A DNA stretch of 64,000 bases from Chaetoderma sp. LZ-2023a (lineage: Eukaryota; Mollusca; Caudofoveata; Chaetodermatida; Chaetodermatidae), in contig CM067363.1 in the NCBI GenBank assembly GCA_034401795.1, positions 33,150,470-33,214,469 on the forward strand. Direction: 5' to 3'. This document shows positions 53,914 to 64,000 of the stretch, in pieces. The notes below the pieces were generated by a model that did not search any database, was not told the DNA's origin, and was given only the letters and a program-made list of their open reading frames with translations. Every line of letters starts with the position of its first letter. Position 1 is the stretch's first letter. Made by a program: the position numbers and the translations under genes.

Positions 53914-54255
53914 TGTAGCGCAGACCGGACCGGACTGGTACTGACCATCCCAGCAAAGGGTACAGAACGGCCACTTTGGATTCGCTACTAGCATGCCCCC
54001 TCCCCAGGTGGGATAGTACGCGAACATGGGCCCTATGAGAGAGGTTTCTCGTAAAAAATTGGCTAAGTCCGATAGAATGTGTCATGCGCATGCGCGTGTG
54101 TCAGAGCTTCCCTGATAACACGTATCAGAATTGGAAGCGAGTGCATGCCTATAGTGTACTGAATATGTACTTGTAAATGTTTATAACTTATCTGTTCTCG
54201 TTGTTCTTGGTATGGATTAGAACCAGAATTAAACGGGCTTTTCAAAACTGTAAAC
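53914..54255 (+). repeat. R repeat copy 2
   Basis: Same orientation as copy 1 and about 85 percent similar by eye. The minus-strand reading is frameshifted near 54063. Confidence 0.8.
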
Positions 54256-55149
54256 CATTTTAAAATCGGCCCAGAAATGGCTTGAGTTATCGTCGAAGAT
54301 CCCCGCTAAATTATACTTAGAATATTGCTATAACGTCGTAATCACGTGTATATATTAAACTAAATGCAGAGTGATGTGTACACGTGGTCGATACGTCACT
54401 AGCATACCAGCACGCTGATTGAGTGGCACTCAGCCACTGATTGGTTGGGGCGCCCAGCTCTGACGTCACAGCGAGTATAAAATAGGTGAAAAATCGAGGA
54501 TCAGGAGCATCGTCGGCGTGGAGACCGACCTGCCGAGAACTGACTGGAGGTGTGGACTAGATGAGTGACCCGGAACACCGACGAAAGATACAGCACATCA
54601 CCGTGGTTCCTTGTGTCTTTCAGCTCACACACATGTAAAAGCAGGTCTCAGACTCTCTGCGTTATGCAATTTTGGATGCTCTCAGATGGCCATCCGCGAG
54701 CAAAATAATTAATTAAAGTAATGATTCCCGCATTCAAACTTTTCTAAAGGGAACACCTCGGGAAAGGGCCCTTGCGGCCCAGGATGTAAGCCTATGCGAT
54801 ATAGAGCTACAGTGATTTTTATTGGATGACTCACTGGATCTGCCAACCATTCTGAAAAGTGGACACTAAATTGCGCACTGCATGTCATGTGTGTTTTAAT
54901 TAACTTTGGTCTGGTGGACTTTGCTAGGTGCGCCACAAGAGCTATGCAACACATCCCGCACCATGTGCCAAGTTATGTATCTGCTTAACAATATATACTG
55001 CCCTCTCTGTTAATGGGCAACCTTTAACTTCACTACTTCTGTCACCGGACGGAGAACTTTCTTACTCCTGTATAAATTATGATTTAGTTACAGAGATTAT
55101 CTAATAGATGTCACTTCACTGCTCTGTTTCACTGTCCTGAGTCAGCTTG
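54256..55149 (+). other. No gene; isolated TATA box
   Basis: TGACGTCACAGCGAG followed by TATAAAATA at 54476-54484 gives a CRE-like site directly upstream of a TATA box, and then a GC-rich stretch. The downstream sequence has no open frame with a motif. It may be an LTR or leader belonging to the H copy that follows. Confidence 0.4.
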
Positions 55150-55275
55150 CGGAGCCAACCTGCGGAGACCAGCTGCAGAAATCGCCTGCGGAAATCTCTC
55201 CAGCTCCAGAGAATGTGTCAACTCGCACTATGAATATGTTAGCGCCTCACTTTCAGTAACATAGTAGCCTGTTCC

Positions 55276-55469
55276 GTACAGATGACTATTAGGTACTCAA
55301 GTAACTATACTATTGTACATCTAATTATTATTTCTGTATATGGCACTGATGACTAATAGGTGCCTTCTCGGTCTTAGGACCGCAATTTATAATTTCTTTA
55401 TTACTGTTCATATTATCCTTATTTACTGTAGGTGCTTTAACTAACCGCACCATGTAGGTCTTTCAACCT
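55276..55469 (+). other. Three serial stem-loops of H copy 2
   Basis: 55276-55296 GTAC/GTAC around AGATGACTATTAG; 55342-55364 GGCAC/GTGCC around TGATGACTAATAG, followed at 55369-55382 by CGGTC-TTAG-GACCG; 55431-55451 GGTGC/GCACC around TTTAACTAACC, followed at 55456-55469 by AGGT-ACCT. Stems differ from copy 1 at several paired positions. Confidence 0.6.
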
Positions 55470-56829
55470 GATACGTACTACCTCATTAATTCATATATAA
55501 ATTGTCATTGTTCATTGCATTGGTTAGTTGTATATGGCAGATAGCCATCCATTGATATGATTTGTTTAATTATAGAAAATTTAGACCACAGTACGCTAGG
55601 AAATACTAAACAGCAACATTTATATCCGCATCACTTATTCCTACCATCATCAATTTTACACTGAGGTCGCTGACCATGCTCTAACTGTTTGAGCCTGGCA
55701 TGTTACCGACTAAACCTTTCTATTTAGCTCAATAGGATAAGTTAAAGTGGTTAGGGACAATCTCTTCATTAGGAGACACATTGTGTACGGTTATTTTCCG
55801 GTTGCTGCGATAATGTAGCCCCACACTCCGGCAAGGTTGTGTAAAATTGGCCAAATACTTATAGGGCCTCGTACATATCAAGTTATTGTCTCTTTCCATG
55901 ATCCACCAGCCATATGGCTTTATAATTGTTTGGACACCCCATCAGCACGTTGATCTGATCCGACCCTGGGAAACTATCGGAGGTTTCCGAGCGGTGATGG
56001 TTAAAGTGTTGATTTACTATCATCTCCCCCGTATCCTCGAATACTTGTTAGCTAGATAACCCTGCCAATGAAGGAATGCACTGCGAAAACAAATAGTTAT
56101 AAATGTAAGTTTGATAAGTTTATTTACCGGCCCACAGTGCATATCTGGGTACATTGGAACTTAATCCTAACAACAGGTCAAAAGTTAGATCCATAGGAAG
56201 TGGTGATGGATGAGACGGGCATCTCCATCGAACTCATCGGAGTGTCTGGGAAGGATCTTGGAATCTGCCATGCCCTCACTGGAAGGACGCTCATGATGGA
56301 TATTCGCCTCTCTATCCCCACCTTAAACGATATGCCAGTGATTCAACTTGCTTATGTGAAATGTAGCCATTGTCCAGGTGACGTTTTATGTGGTTACGGA
56401 GCTATGTAGCCAGATTTTCATCAAATTCGGATATGTTGCAATGTACCATGTACGCATGCTGTTGGTTGAGGTAGATGCTCTTTCAAAGTGACATACGCGA
56501 AGCTAGGCATCTGTGACCATTGGACAGCTGTATCTAACGATAGGTAGGAATCCTGCCCCTTGCGGCCAAAGCTAGTTTTCGTTTCTAATACATAATTGGG
56601 AGGTTAGACTGTAGCAGAAGGGCCGCATAAATAAAGCGGCATCTACCAATACAGCATCTTGGAACTACATAAGATGGTGATGTGGGAATTCTTCGGAATT
56701 TGCTCATTCCGCCTTCACGTAAACCAGTACGCATTACGTTAATTATGGCTTCACTAGGATTGTTCAGCACTTAGCATTTTCTGATGAACAAAAGAGTGGC
56801 CCTTTTTGCCAACTCCTTTCCTTCACTTT

Positions 56830-56995
56830 GGCGTTGAAGGCATTTTCCTGTGACGGAGCCCCGCACGAGGCACTTGCCTCTCGCAACAGCGAGAATCCCT
56901 GTGATGGAGGCCCGTGTGAGGCACCTTCCTCTCACACCATCATGAAATATTTGGTGACGGGGCCCCGCGTGAGGCACTTTCCTCTCATAGCAACA
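56830..56995 (+). repeat. 51-bp triplicated segment in H copy 2
   Basis: Three consecutive variants of GTGA(C/T)GG(G/A)GCCC-type text ending GAGGCAC(T/C)T(T/G)CCTCTC. The homologous region of H copy 1 (31075-31120) has one. Confidence 0.8.
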
Positions 56996-57537
56996 TTGTT
57001 CTCTCTGTGTATGTTAGAGGTATATTAACTTATATTAGGTTACTCAGTGATCTCTTATACGGATGCTTCTCTTGCAGGGATACCTCTGCGGATTCAAGGA
57101 TCTGTGTGATTCCTCTGGCGACACCACGTAGAAAGGACACCAGCTAGCTCTATATTGTGTATTATTGTGCTCATTTTACTGTCAAACGATTCACCTTGTT
57201 TGTATAGTACTTATTTATATTTCTAGTATATTAAGCTAGTTGTTGCATTCTCTAAATTAGTATTGATAGACACACCGGTAAACACAAACAGTTGGGATGA
57301 CACATCAATCTCAGTGGCAATGGTCGCACGGCCCCACTCGAACATCAGTGTTCCACCGGTTCTAGAGGTTGGATTTTGTACACCGCGGAGAGATGTTATA
57401 TGGGATCAGCACCTCTGAGATCCGCAGATAACCAGCCATCCCGGTCATTGCGGTGTGATTGGCGGATATTTGATGGCGGACCAGCACATACCACTCTGCG
57501 AGCTACAATAGCACACAACGGGCCCCTTTACTACTTA

Positions 57538-58235
57538 TGTCAAGTTCAAGTTCGCGTTTTATTCACTCAGGCTTTACATAAAGCATATGAGGAAAATATT
57601 TTACAATTAATAATCTGGGGGTAGATATAAATTACATATTTCATATTGTTAGCATTATAAAATTAAGGTGTAACAGATCATCAATATTTCTCATAAATTC
57701 CTATGTACAGTTTGTACGTCATACGGGTAGCATCTGAGCACCGGGATTTTGTCTCAATTGTTGTGCGTGACCCGCCCCGTTCCCCACCTCTGAACAGTCT
57801 ACAGCTGTTACAATTCAATTACATTATAATACTATGCGTATCTGTAACTAAGTAGGTTGATCATTTATACATTATTTTATATATTGTGTGTACTTCGAAG
57901 AAGTTATCCAAATAACCTTGAATTGAATCGGTGTAGCCTCGAGCAGTACACACGTGGCTAAGGACCAAACTTAAAACTCTGTAAAAAAAAATCAATAACG
58001 CGCGCTTTGTATACGGCAAGGGGAATAAATTTAGAGTACAGTCCAACCCAGAAATAACCTAAAACGTTTATAAAGCAGAAATAAAATGTACTGTCGAATG
58101 TTTTGACGGTAGGTGGATTGAAAGACATCGTGCCTAAGGCAGCAATTGTCTTGAAACGAACTTACGCCCAAAATACAGAAGAGAGCAGTTCTTACTAAAA
58201 TGTTTCTGTTCACGTTTATAGACATGTTATCTTAC
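57538..58235 (-). mobile_element. LINE 3' end, CR1/L2-like
   Basis: On the minus strand the sequence ends with AATAAAACGCGAACTTGAAC, a terminus of the same style as the LINE-B end at 10929. No coding part is recognised. A 90-bp portion near 58090-58180 resembles 19400-19490. Confidence 0.5.
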
Positions 58236-58935
58236 CCCTGAGCTGCACTGTATATAGGCAATGTTATGGACAAACATAATGAATTAACTGATGACGCAGA
58301 TGGCTGATTACCTTGCCGGAATTAAATGCAATTTATAACAATGGCGGGTGGGGTGGGCAGGTTGTGTTGGGGTCTAGGGCGAGTGGGTTGCGGGGTGGTG
58401 GGGATTCGTGTTAAAAAGCCTTTCAAAAGGGACGTTCGCATTTTCCCATAGTTATAATTTTGAGGCAGCCCCTAGAGTTACACCAATGGCTGACGCACCT
58501 GGCTAATGACACATTCCAAATTTAAGGATTGTAAGAAAAATCGATAACGTTGTTATGGCTCCCCCCCCCCCCCCACCCAAGCCCCGGGTCTGAGCAGACT
58601 ATATGTTTGTTATTCATATGGTTGGTGGGAGGTGTGGGGATGGTGGGTTGCGACGCTGTGGGTGGGTGTGTTGTGGCGGGGCGTGGGCTGTAGGTTGTGG
58701 GGGTGGTGGGGTGGGTGGGGTTGGGGGGTGGGTGGGTGTTGTTGTTAGCGAATAGAGATATGTGTAGTTCTCCTAGCCCAGCTGTTGTCAATATTGCCTT
58801 GGACGAATGCTAAGTTCGCCTGCTCCAGTCATTACAGGTTATACAGTTGAATTGTACGGATGAATGTGACGCTGGAGTTGTACTTCAATCTTGTCGAAAC
58901 TGTGTTAGCTATAACTCCAATTTTTAAGATCGTTA
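58236..58935. other. G/T-rich sequence, no gene
   Basis: Contains C-run 58560-58574 and a GGGTGGGTG-rich stretch 58620-58740. No ORF above 90 codons with a motif. Confidence 0.55.
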
Positions 58936-60760
58936 ATACGTGTGTGCCTAGCGATTTCCAGAAAACTATCCGGGTAAGCTGTTGAACATTTTGAAAGTAA
59001 ATTGACGGGGCGGTGTTACTGCTTATGGCTGCAACACCGCCCAGTCAATTTAGTTTCAAATTATTCTACATAATGTTTATTAAATAGTAAAGACATACAA
59101 TTTGTGCAACTTGACGGTCTATTGACTGGACGATGTTACTGCTTATGGCGGTAACAACGCCCCAGTCAATTTACTTTCAAAGTATTTTGCACAATGTTTA
59201 TTAAATAGTAAAGACATACAATTCGTGCAACTTGACGATCTATTAACCGATTATAACGATTATAACGGAATATCCAATTGCCCTCAGAGCGCTAATGGCT
59301 CTTTCCATTTTTAGCCATGCCCCTCCCAGTTCTAGCTAAGTTCAGCCCATGCCTCGATTGTGTTGCGTTTGCGGACCGAGAGAAGACCAGCCACAGAGTT
59401 TTAACCGTGAAAATGGCTTGCTAGATAACCTAACCAGTCATTCCATTCCAGCAGACGTTCACCATAACAGAATCGAAATATGTATATACACATCTGAGTG
59501 CAAAAAGTGTAAATATAAGAGGAATATTTTACAGTTTAAAATAATCTTAACAAAACCTTATCACAAATTTACTAGCTGTTAGGCCCCTATCTGTTATGCA
59601 TTATGCATCACGGTAGACATTTCATCATAGTGCGGGAGTTTTAGCCCATCTCTAGCTAAGTTCCACCCACACCTCGATCGGGTTGGGATCGATCGATCTC
59701 TGAACTCCTTGGCTAGCGATTTCCAGAAAACTATCCGGGTAAGCTGTTGAATATTTTGAAGGTAAATTGACCGGGCGATGTTACTGCTTATGGCGGCAAC
59801 AACATTCAGTCAATTTACTTTCAAAGTATTTTGCGTAATGTTTATTAAATAGTAAAGACATATAATTCGTACAACTTGACAGTCTATTAAGCAGTTATAA
59901 GAGAATAACTGATTGCACGCAGCTCGCTAATAGCTTTCCATTTTAGCTATGCCCCGCCCAGCTCTAACTAAGCCCCACCCGAAACTCGATCGGGTTGGGC
60001 TCGATCGATCTCTGAACTCCATGACTAGCGATTTCCTGAAAATTGTAAGCTGTTGACTATTTTGAAACTAATTTAACTGGACTATGTTATTGCTTATGAC
60101 TGCAACAGCGCCCAGTCGGTTTACTTTCAAAGTATTTTGCATAATGTTTATTAAGTATTAAAGACATAATTCATACAACTTGACGGTCTATTAAGCGATT
60201 AAAAGAGAATAACTGACCCATCTATGCACCGCCCATCTCTATCTAAGCTCCACCCACACATCGAGCGTGTAGGGATCGATGGATCTCTGAACTCCCTGAC
60301 TAGCGATTTCCAGAAAATTGTAAGTTGTTAACTATTTTGAAACTAATTTGACTAGACTATGTTATTGCTTATGGCTGCAACAACGACCGGTCAATTTAGT
60401 TTCAAAATATTCTACATAATGTTTATTAAATTGTAAAGACATGCAATTCGTGCAACTTGACGATCTATTGACCGGACGATGTTACTGCTTATGGCGGCAA
60501 CAATGGCCCAGTCAATTTACTTTCAAACTATTTTGCATAATGTTTATTAAATAGTAAAGACGTACAATTCCTGCAACTTGACGGTCTATTAAGCGAGTAT
60601 AACGGCATAACCGATTGCCCGCAGCTCGCTAATACACGTTCCATTTTTAGTTATGTCCCTCCCATCTCTAGCTAAGCTGAACGTCATGACTAGCGATTTC
60701 CAGAAAGCTATACGTGTAAGCTACTGAATATTTTGAAACTAATTTGACTGGTTGATCATT
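58936..60760. repeat. Tandem array of foldback units
   Basis: At least six stem-loops recur at about 58990-59062, 59121-59170, 59752-59830, 60060-60137, 60334-60410 and 60467-60520. Each has TTTTGAAA(G/C)TAAATTGAC, then GATGTTACTGCTTATGGC and GCAACAACGCC, then CAGTCAATTTACTTTCAAA, so the arms pair over about 25-30 bases. Between them run AATGTTTATTAAATAGTAAA and CAACTTGACGGTCTATTAA, and, in the longer units, CTAGCGATTTCCAGAAAA. Unit lengths alternate near 130 and 290-330 bp. Confidence 0.85.
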
Positions 60761-61038
60761 GAAAACAGATTTAATTTTGTTCTGATGGAAGCACGCTAAG
60801 ATATGTGGCTTATAATGCAGTCTTCCATACACATAAACACACAATACGTTGAAAACTGAACTAATCATCGTCTATAACCCGTCCAAACCCTGAATCAACT
60901 TAGACTGGAATTTCTTTCCAAATATTGCGTGGCCGCTCGATACCCGTTAACATGTAATAGGTTGTTGTTATTTCATCAACATGATTGAAAATTGATTCTC
61001 TGAACTTTGTACAACTCTAACGATCGTTACACGTGGTC
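60761..61038. other. No gene recognised
   Basis: Short sequence next to the assembly gap. Confidence 0.6.
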
Positions 61039-61538
61039 NNNNNNNNNNNNNNNNNNNNNNNNNNNNNNNNNNNNNNNNNNNNNNNNNNNNNNNNNNNNNN
61101 NNNNNNNNNNNNNNNNNNNNNNNNNNNNNNNNNNNNNNNNNNNNNNNNNNNNNNNNNNNNNNNNNNNNNNNNNNNNNNNNNNNNNNNNNNNNNNNNNNNN
61201 NNNNNNNNNNNNNNNNNNNNNNNNNNNNNNNNNNNNNNNNNNNNNNNNNNNNNNNNNNNNNNNNNNNNNNNNNNNNNNNNNNNNNNNNNNNNNNNNNNNN
61301 NNNNNNNNNNNNNNNNNNNNNNNNNNNNNNNNNNNNNNNNNNNNNNNNNNNNNNNNNNNNNNNNNNNNNNNNNNNNNNNNNNNNNNNNNNNNNNNNNNNN
61401 NNNNNNNNNNNNNNNNNNNNNNNNNNNNNNNNNNNNNNNNNNNNNNNNNNNNNNNNNNNNNNNNNNNNNNNNNNNNNNNNNNNNNNNNNNNNNNNNNNNN
61501 NNNNNNNNNNNNNNNNNNNNNNNNNNNNNNNNNNNNNN
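61039..61538. other. Assembly gap of exactly 500 N
   Basis: The round number suggests a gap of unknown true size. Open frames spanning it are meaningless. Confidence 0.99.
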
Positions 61539-61659
61539 GCATGACACGTGTGTTAGGCTATCCGCCATTTTGAGTTTTACGTCGTGGATTGATGTATTGA
61601 TTAACCTTTTGTGATCAAGCTCAGGAGGCCGGGCTAAGATAGTTAACTAGTTTTTTAAT

Positions 61660-62340
61660 TTATCCCTGAAATGACTGGCTCGATAACCGATAAAATCATC
61701 TCTTGATCTGCAAATAGACATTTTCTGAGAACTGAAATTTTCTTGAACAAATTTGATGCTTAAAGGGTTAATAACCAATCTGTTAATTTTGATTTTTTTT
61801 TTATGGTTTTAATTTACCGGTTATTTACAACTCTTCAAAAAAGATTTTAATCATTTGAGCATGAAATTTACAAAACCCTTTCTTTATGAATCCGGCTAAA
61901 ATCGGCTTATGCAGTGGTCTTAAGGAATGTCCATCTGCAGGAAAAGGGAAGACTATTTTTTGAAAATTTACCACAGGAATGACTGGCTCGATAACAGAGC
62001 TAGTCATTCCAGTGGTAAATTTTCAAAAATAGTCTTCTCTTGGCCAGCAAATCTAAGTTCCAATAAGCAAATCCTTTTATTTTTTATCAAATTTAGTCAT
62101 TAAAGGGTTAATAATGGTTTAATGAGACAAGAAAATCCCAATTTGCTTTGTCAGTTCCATTTGCAGGTCAAGAATACTACTATTTGGAAATCTACCACTG
62201 TAATGACTGGTTCGGTTATCGGTTAATTTTCACAAATAGTTTTCTGCAGATTTGCAAAAACATGTTTCTCTAAATGGACATTTCTCAAAAACACTACAGA
62301 AGTCGTGTTTGGCCAGTTTGAGTGCTTTAGGGTTAACACA
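61660..62340. repeat. F repeat cluster
   Basis: Several diverged copies in both orientations of a short unit with ATGACTGGCTCGATAAC, TGGACATTTCTC and CTGCAGGTC-like segments. One pair forms a clean palindrome at 61950-62035. Confidence 0.75.
61950..62035. repeat. Foldback palindrome with 40-bp arms
   Basis: AGACTATTTTTTGAAAATTT at 61950 pairs with AAATTTTCAAAAATAGTCT at 62017; the spacer is 7 bases (61990-61996). Arms differ at two or three positions. Confidence 0.9.
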
Positions 62341-62627
62341 AGAATTCTGCAGAATTAAATGTCGCGCCTCTCCTGTTTGTCACAGTGGCACTGACCTTAA
62401 AATTGAAAAAAACAGATTTGTATCAAGGTCACATCGACCTTGAGCTTTGACCTCAGTATCATCATGCTGCTTCCTAACAGTATAGGCAATCACATAGCCA
62501 AGTTTAGTTGCAACAGGATTAACTGATCCTGAAATATAAGTGGAGACGGTTTGCTAAACGCAAAAACTTAACATTGTTGATAGAAAAGTGACGCATATGT
62601 CTCCCTTTCTGCTTCACAGACGAGACA
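62341..62627. other. No gene; AAGGTCA half-sites
   Basis: Three AGGTCA-type hexamers in both orientations at about 62427-62450 (CAAGGTCACATCGACCTTG, then TTTGACCTC). Otherwise nothing recognised. Confidence 0.45.
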
Positions 62628-63014
62628 AAATAAACGAAATCTAGGATTTCTTTTTTCACGAGAGAGTTGATACTTACCTCCCTAATACTTTTGATATTGC
62701 TAAATATTGGCTTTCACTCAATAAACACTCAGATTAAAACAGTTAGGTGCCCCTACTGGGCAGGGAGTCAGAGCGTAGTCTGGCGGATGCCAGCCCCACC
62801 ACCGCGCATGCGCAGACTAGCACTTCCTCTGACTAGATTATTGGCTGACACACATGCAACTATTAAGAGCCTGAAGACCGAGCCTCTGTGGGGTGGAGAG
62901 GCCGGGTCCGTATCTAGGGAGGTAAGTATCAACTCTCTCGTGAAAAAAGAAATCCTAGATTTCGTTTATTTCACTTCAAGAGTATACTTACCTCCCTAAT
63001 ACTTTTGATATTGC
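62628..63014 (-). repeat. DIRS-type terminal repeats: 56-bp inverted plus 30-bp direct
   Basis: 62628-62683 and 62916-62971 are perfect inverted repeats (56 bp). The 30-bp segment at 62671-62700, beginning TACTTACCTCCCTAATACTT, recurs identically at 62985-63014. Such overlapping inverted and direct repeats next to a tyrosine recombinase gene match the terminal organisation of DIRS-type elements. Confidence 0.75.
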
Positions 63015-63546
63015 CAGAATTCGAAAGTGAATCTGGCGGGAGGGAGGCGAGGTCAAAAGACCAGCTCATCCCAATACGCTTTTCTGCGTTTAAGGCACTT
63101 AAACTTCTGAAACTGTAAGAAAAAACAGTCAGGATTTGACTAACCATCGGATAACACGACCGATGTATGAGAGATGACCGAATGTCATATGCGCTCCCCC
63201 CCCCCTCCTTCCTGGGAGGAAGAGTCGACTGACCTCAATGTCCTATACGCTCTCTACGTACAAGTGCCATGTACTACAGGACAGAGACGAAAAAGCTCCA
63301 TTTTCGTAACTCTCAACAATGAACCACACAAATACACAAACCATCACCATATTAATAACGGGTAATCGTGACAATACAATCAACAACGGACAACACATGA
63401 ACAAGACTGACCTTGTTGAAAATGGCTGCTGACATCATCTTCCCATCGGTAAAGACTGATGCAGGCCCAAAAAAGTGGGTGTTTCCATAAATTAATTGTG
63501 ATATATATAAGTAATGAGGAAATCACCTCAAAAAATATAAACCGAT
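63015..63546. other. 3' untranslated part of the DIRS-type element
   Basis: Contains a C-run at 63197-63207. No coding signal apart from short frames. Confidence 0.45.
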
Positions 63547-64000
63547 TTATTTTTTCAAAACCGACAAGGCGAGAGGATTAGAGGTGTCACGGAGATAATG
63601 GTCTGTAAAACTTGACTCACAGTGCCACTGAGCCACCGACATAATATCATCCACAGGGACCCCATTAAATAGGGCCGTGGATGTCACTACGCCGCGGACA
63701 CTGTGAGCCTTGGCCACGTCAACCTGCTTCCCGGTGGCGGATTTATGGCAAAACTGAATGCATTCCACAATCCACCTGGAAATGGTGTCCTTAGAAGCCC
63801 TCCCATGGGGTTCAATATATGACAACCATAACGCTGACTGGTCGGTGCGCCATGCCGCCGTACGTTGTTTGTACCGGCGCAGCGCCCGGACGGGACACCA
63901 TGCTTTAGAATTAGGATCATATCTAGTTAAAGCAGGCAAAATAATAGGTTGACCTGGATATTTCAACGACTGATTTTTAGCCAAGAAATTAATCCTAGGT
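63547..64000 (-). CDS. DIRS-type tyrosine recombinase, C-terminal part (cut by window end)
   Basis: The minus-strand frame is open from the window edge to a stop at 63547. CPVRALRRYKQRTAAWR, EPHGRASKDTISRWI and then AKAHSVRGVVTSTALF (catalytic Arg of the C-terminal box), VAQWHCESSFTDHYLRD (the His/Trp position and the Tyr nucleophile). These are the conserved parts of the phage-integrase-like recombinase of DIRS/Ngaro retrotransposons, which inserts circular cDNA by recombination. The N-terminal part and RT must lie beyond 64000. Catalytic residues appear complete; a functional enzyme cannot be excluded. Confidence 0.82.
   Translation of the reverse strand, partial: PRINFLAKNQSLKYPGQPIILPALTRYDPNSKAWCPVRALRRYKQRTAAWRTDQSALWLSYIEPHGRASKDTISRWIVECIQFCHKSATGKQVDVAKAHSVRGVVTSTALFNGVPVDDIMSVAQWHCESSFTDHYLRDTSNPLALSVLKK

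Larger units (their letters stand above)
55150..57530 (+). mobile_element. H repeat copy 2
   Basis: Collinear with 29420-31710 and slightly longer because a 51-bp GCACTT(T/G)CCTCTC-type segment occurs three times (56830-56995) instead of once. It ends at 57530-57538, where a minus-strand LINE 3' end begins. The related peptide lies at about 57300-57530 (NLSGNGRTAPLEHQCSTG), without a clear ATG. Confidence 0.65.

Noticed and set aside
56200-56409. 69-codon frame in H copy 2 (starts MVMDETGIS)
   Set aside because: MDETG recalls a DDE motif, but no other transposase sequence surrounds it and the matching part of H copy 1 is not open.
58936-60760. CRISPR-like array
   Set aside because: Units are long, themselves palindromic, with conserved spacers; the window is clearly eukaryotic and has no cas genes.
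61007-61614. Four open frames across the N run
   Set aside because: They consist of unknown bases.

Overview
The window is 64 kb of animal nuclear DNA made almost entirely of transposable elements in nested and broken copies. I found no convincing host gene, tRNA, rRNA or CRISPR array. The mix points to an invertebrate, most likely aquatic (mollusc or other lophotrochozoan, inferred only): two families of CR1/Jockey-type LINEs, Ty3/Gypsy pol fragments, a pogo-type DDE transposon, a DIRS-type tyrosine recombinase, a Polinton/Maverick, and long microsatellites. A 500-base run of N (61039-61538) is an assembly gap.

Layout. 1-2822: microsatellites and a 5'-truncated LINE-A with an open RT frame. 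2823-5110: a second LINE-A, tail to tail with the first. 5785-12170: LINE-B and LINE-A fragments on both strands. 10668-10928 and 18722-18983: arms of a 261-bp inverted repeat enclosing a LINE-B 3' end and a decayed Gypsy element (about 13400-18270, minus). 19764-20335: fragment of a 2-kb repeat called here H. 20340-22160: a gene-bearing repeat called here Z. 22165-25803: a pogo-type transposon. 25810-29180: low-information DNA with diverged repeats. 29420-31710: H copy 1. 32901-46915: a Polinton bounded by about 650-bp imperfect terminal inverted repeats (TIRs). 46917-47266: a short repeat called here R. 47267-49430: Gypsy-2 fragment. 50985-53059: second Z copy. 53914-54255: second R copy. 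55150-57530: H copy 2. 58936-60760: tandem array of foldback units. 61660-62340: short foldback repeats. 62628-64000: 3' end of a DIRS-type element running off the window.

The Polinton is the most informative object. Its outer parts are AT-rich: TIRs, a TATA box, a degraded N-terminal region of protein-primed DNA polymerase B preceded by six 332-345 bp tandem coding repeats, and on the right the C-terminal end of a double-jelly-roll major capsid protein followed by an adenain/Ulp1-type protease. Between them, about 36.35-44.4 kb is clearly GC-richer and holds a dense, virus-like gene block: integrase, an acidic membrane protein, a tail-anchored coiled-coil protein, a capsid-like candidate, an A32-type packaging ATPase, and several small acidic or unknown proteins, with 2-nt gaps between some genes and divergent promoters of 38-59 bp. 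The polymerase catalytic region and the N-terminal part of the capsid gene are absent. I infer a composite element, in which a gene block of one lineage replaced or inserted into the centre of another. Nearly every gene carries frameshifts or stops, several of them TGA, so the element looks dead.

Two other items stand out. The H repeat carries three serial stem-loops with a shared loop motif and compensatory stem changes, upstream of a short peptide conserved in three copies. The Z repeat keeps a core promoter, a C2H2-like finger and an in-frame TGA at the same place in both copies. Positions and reading frames were derived by eye; homology statements rest on recognised motifs, not on searches.
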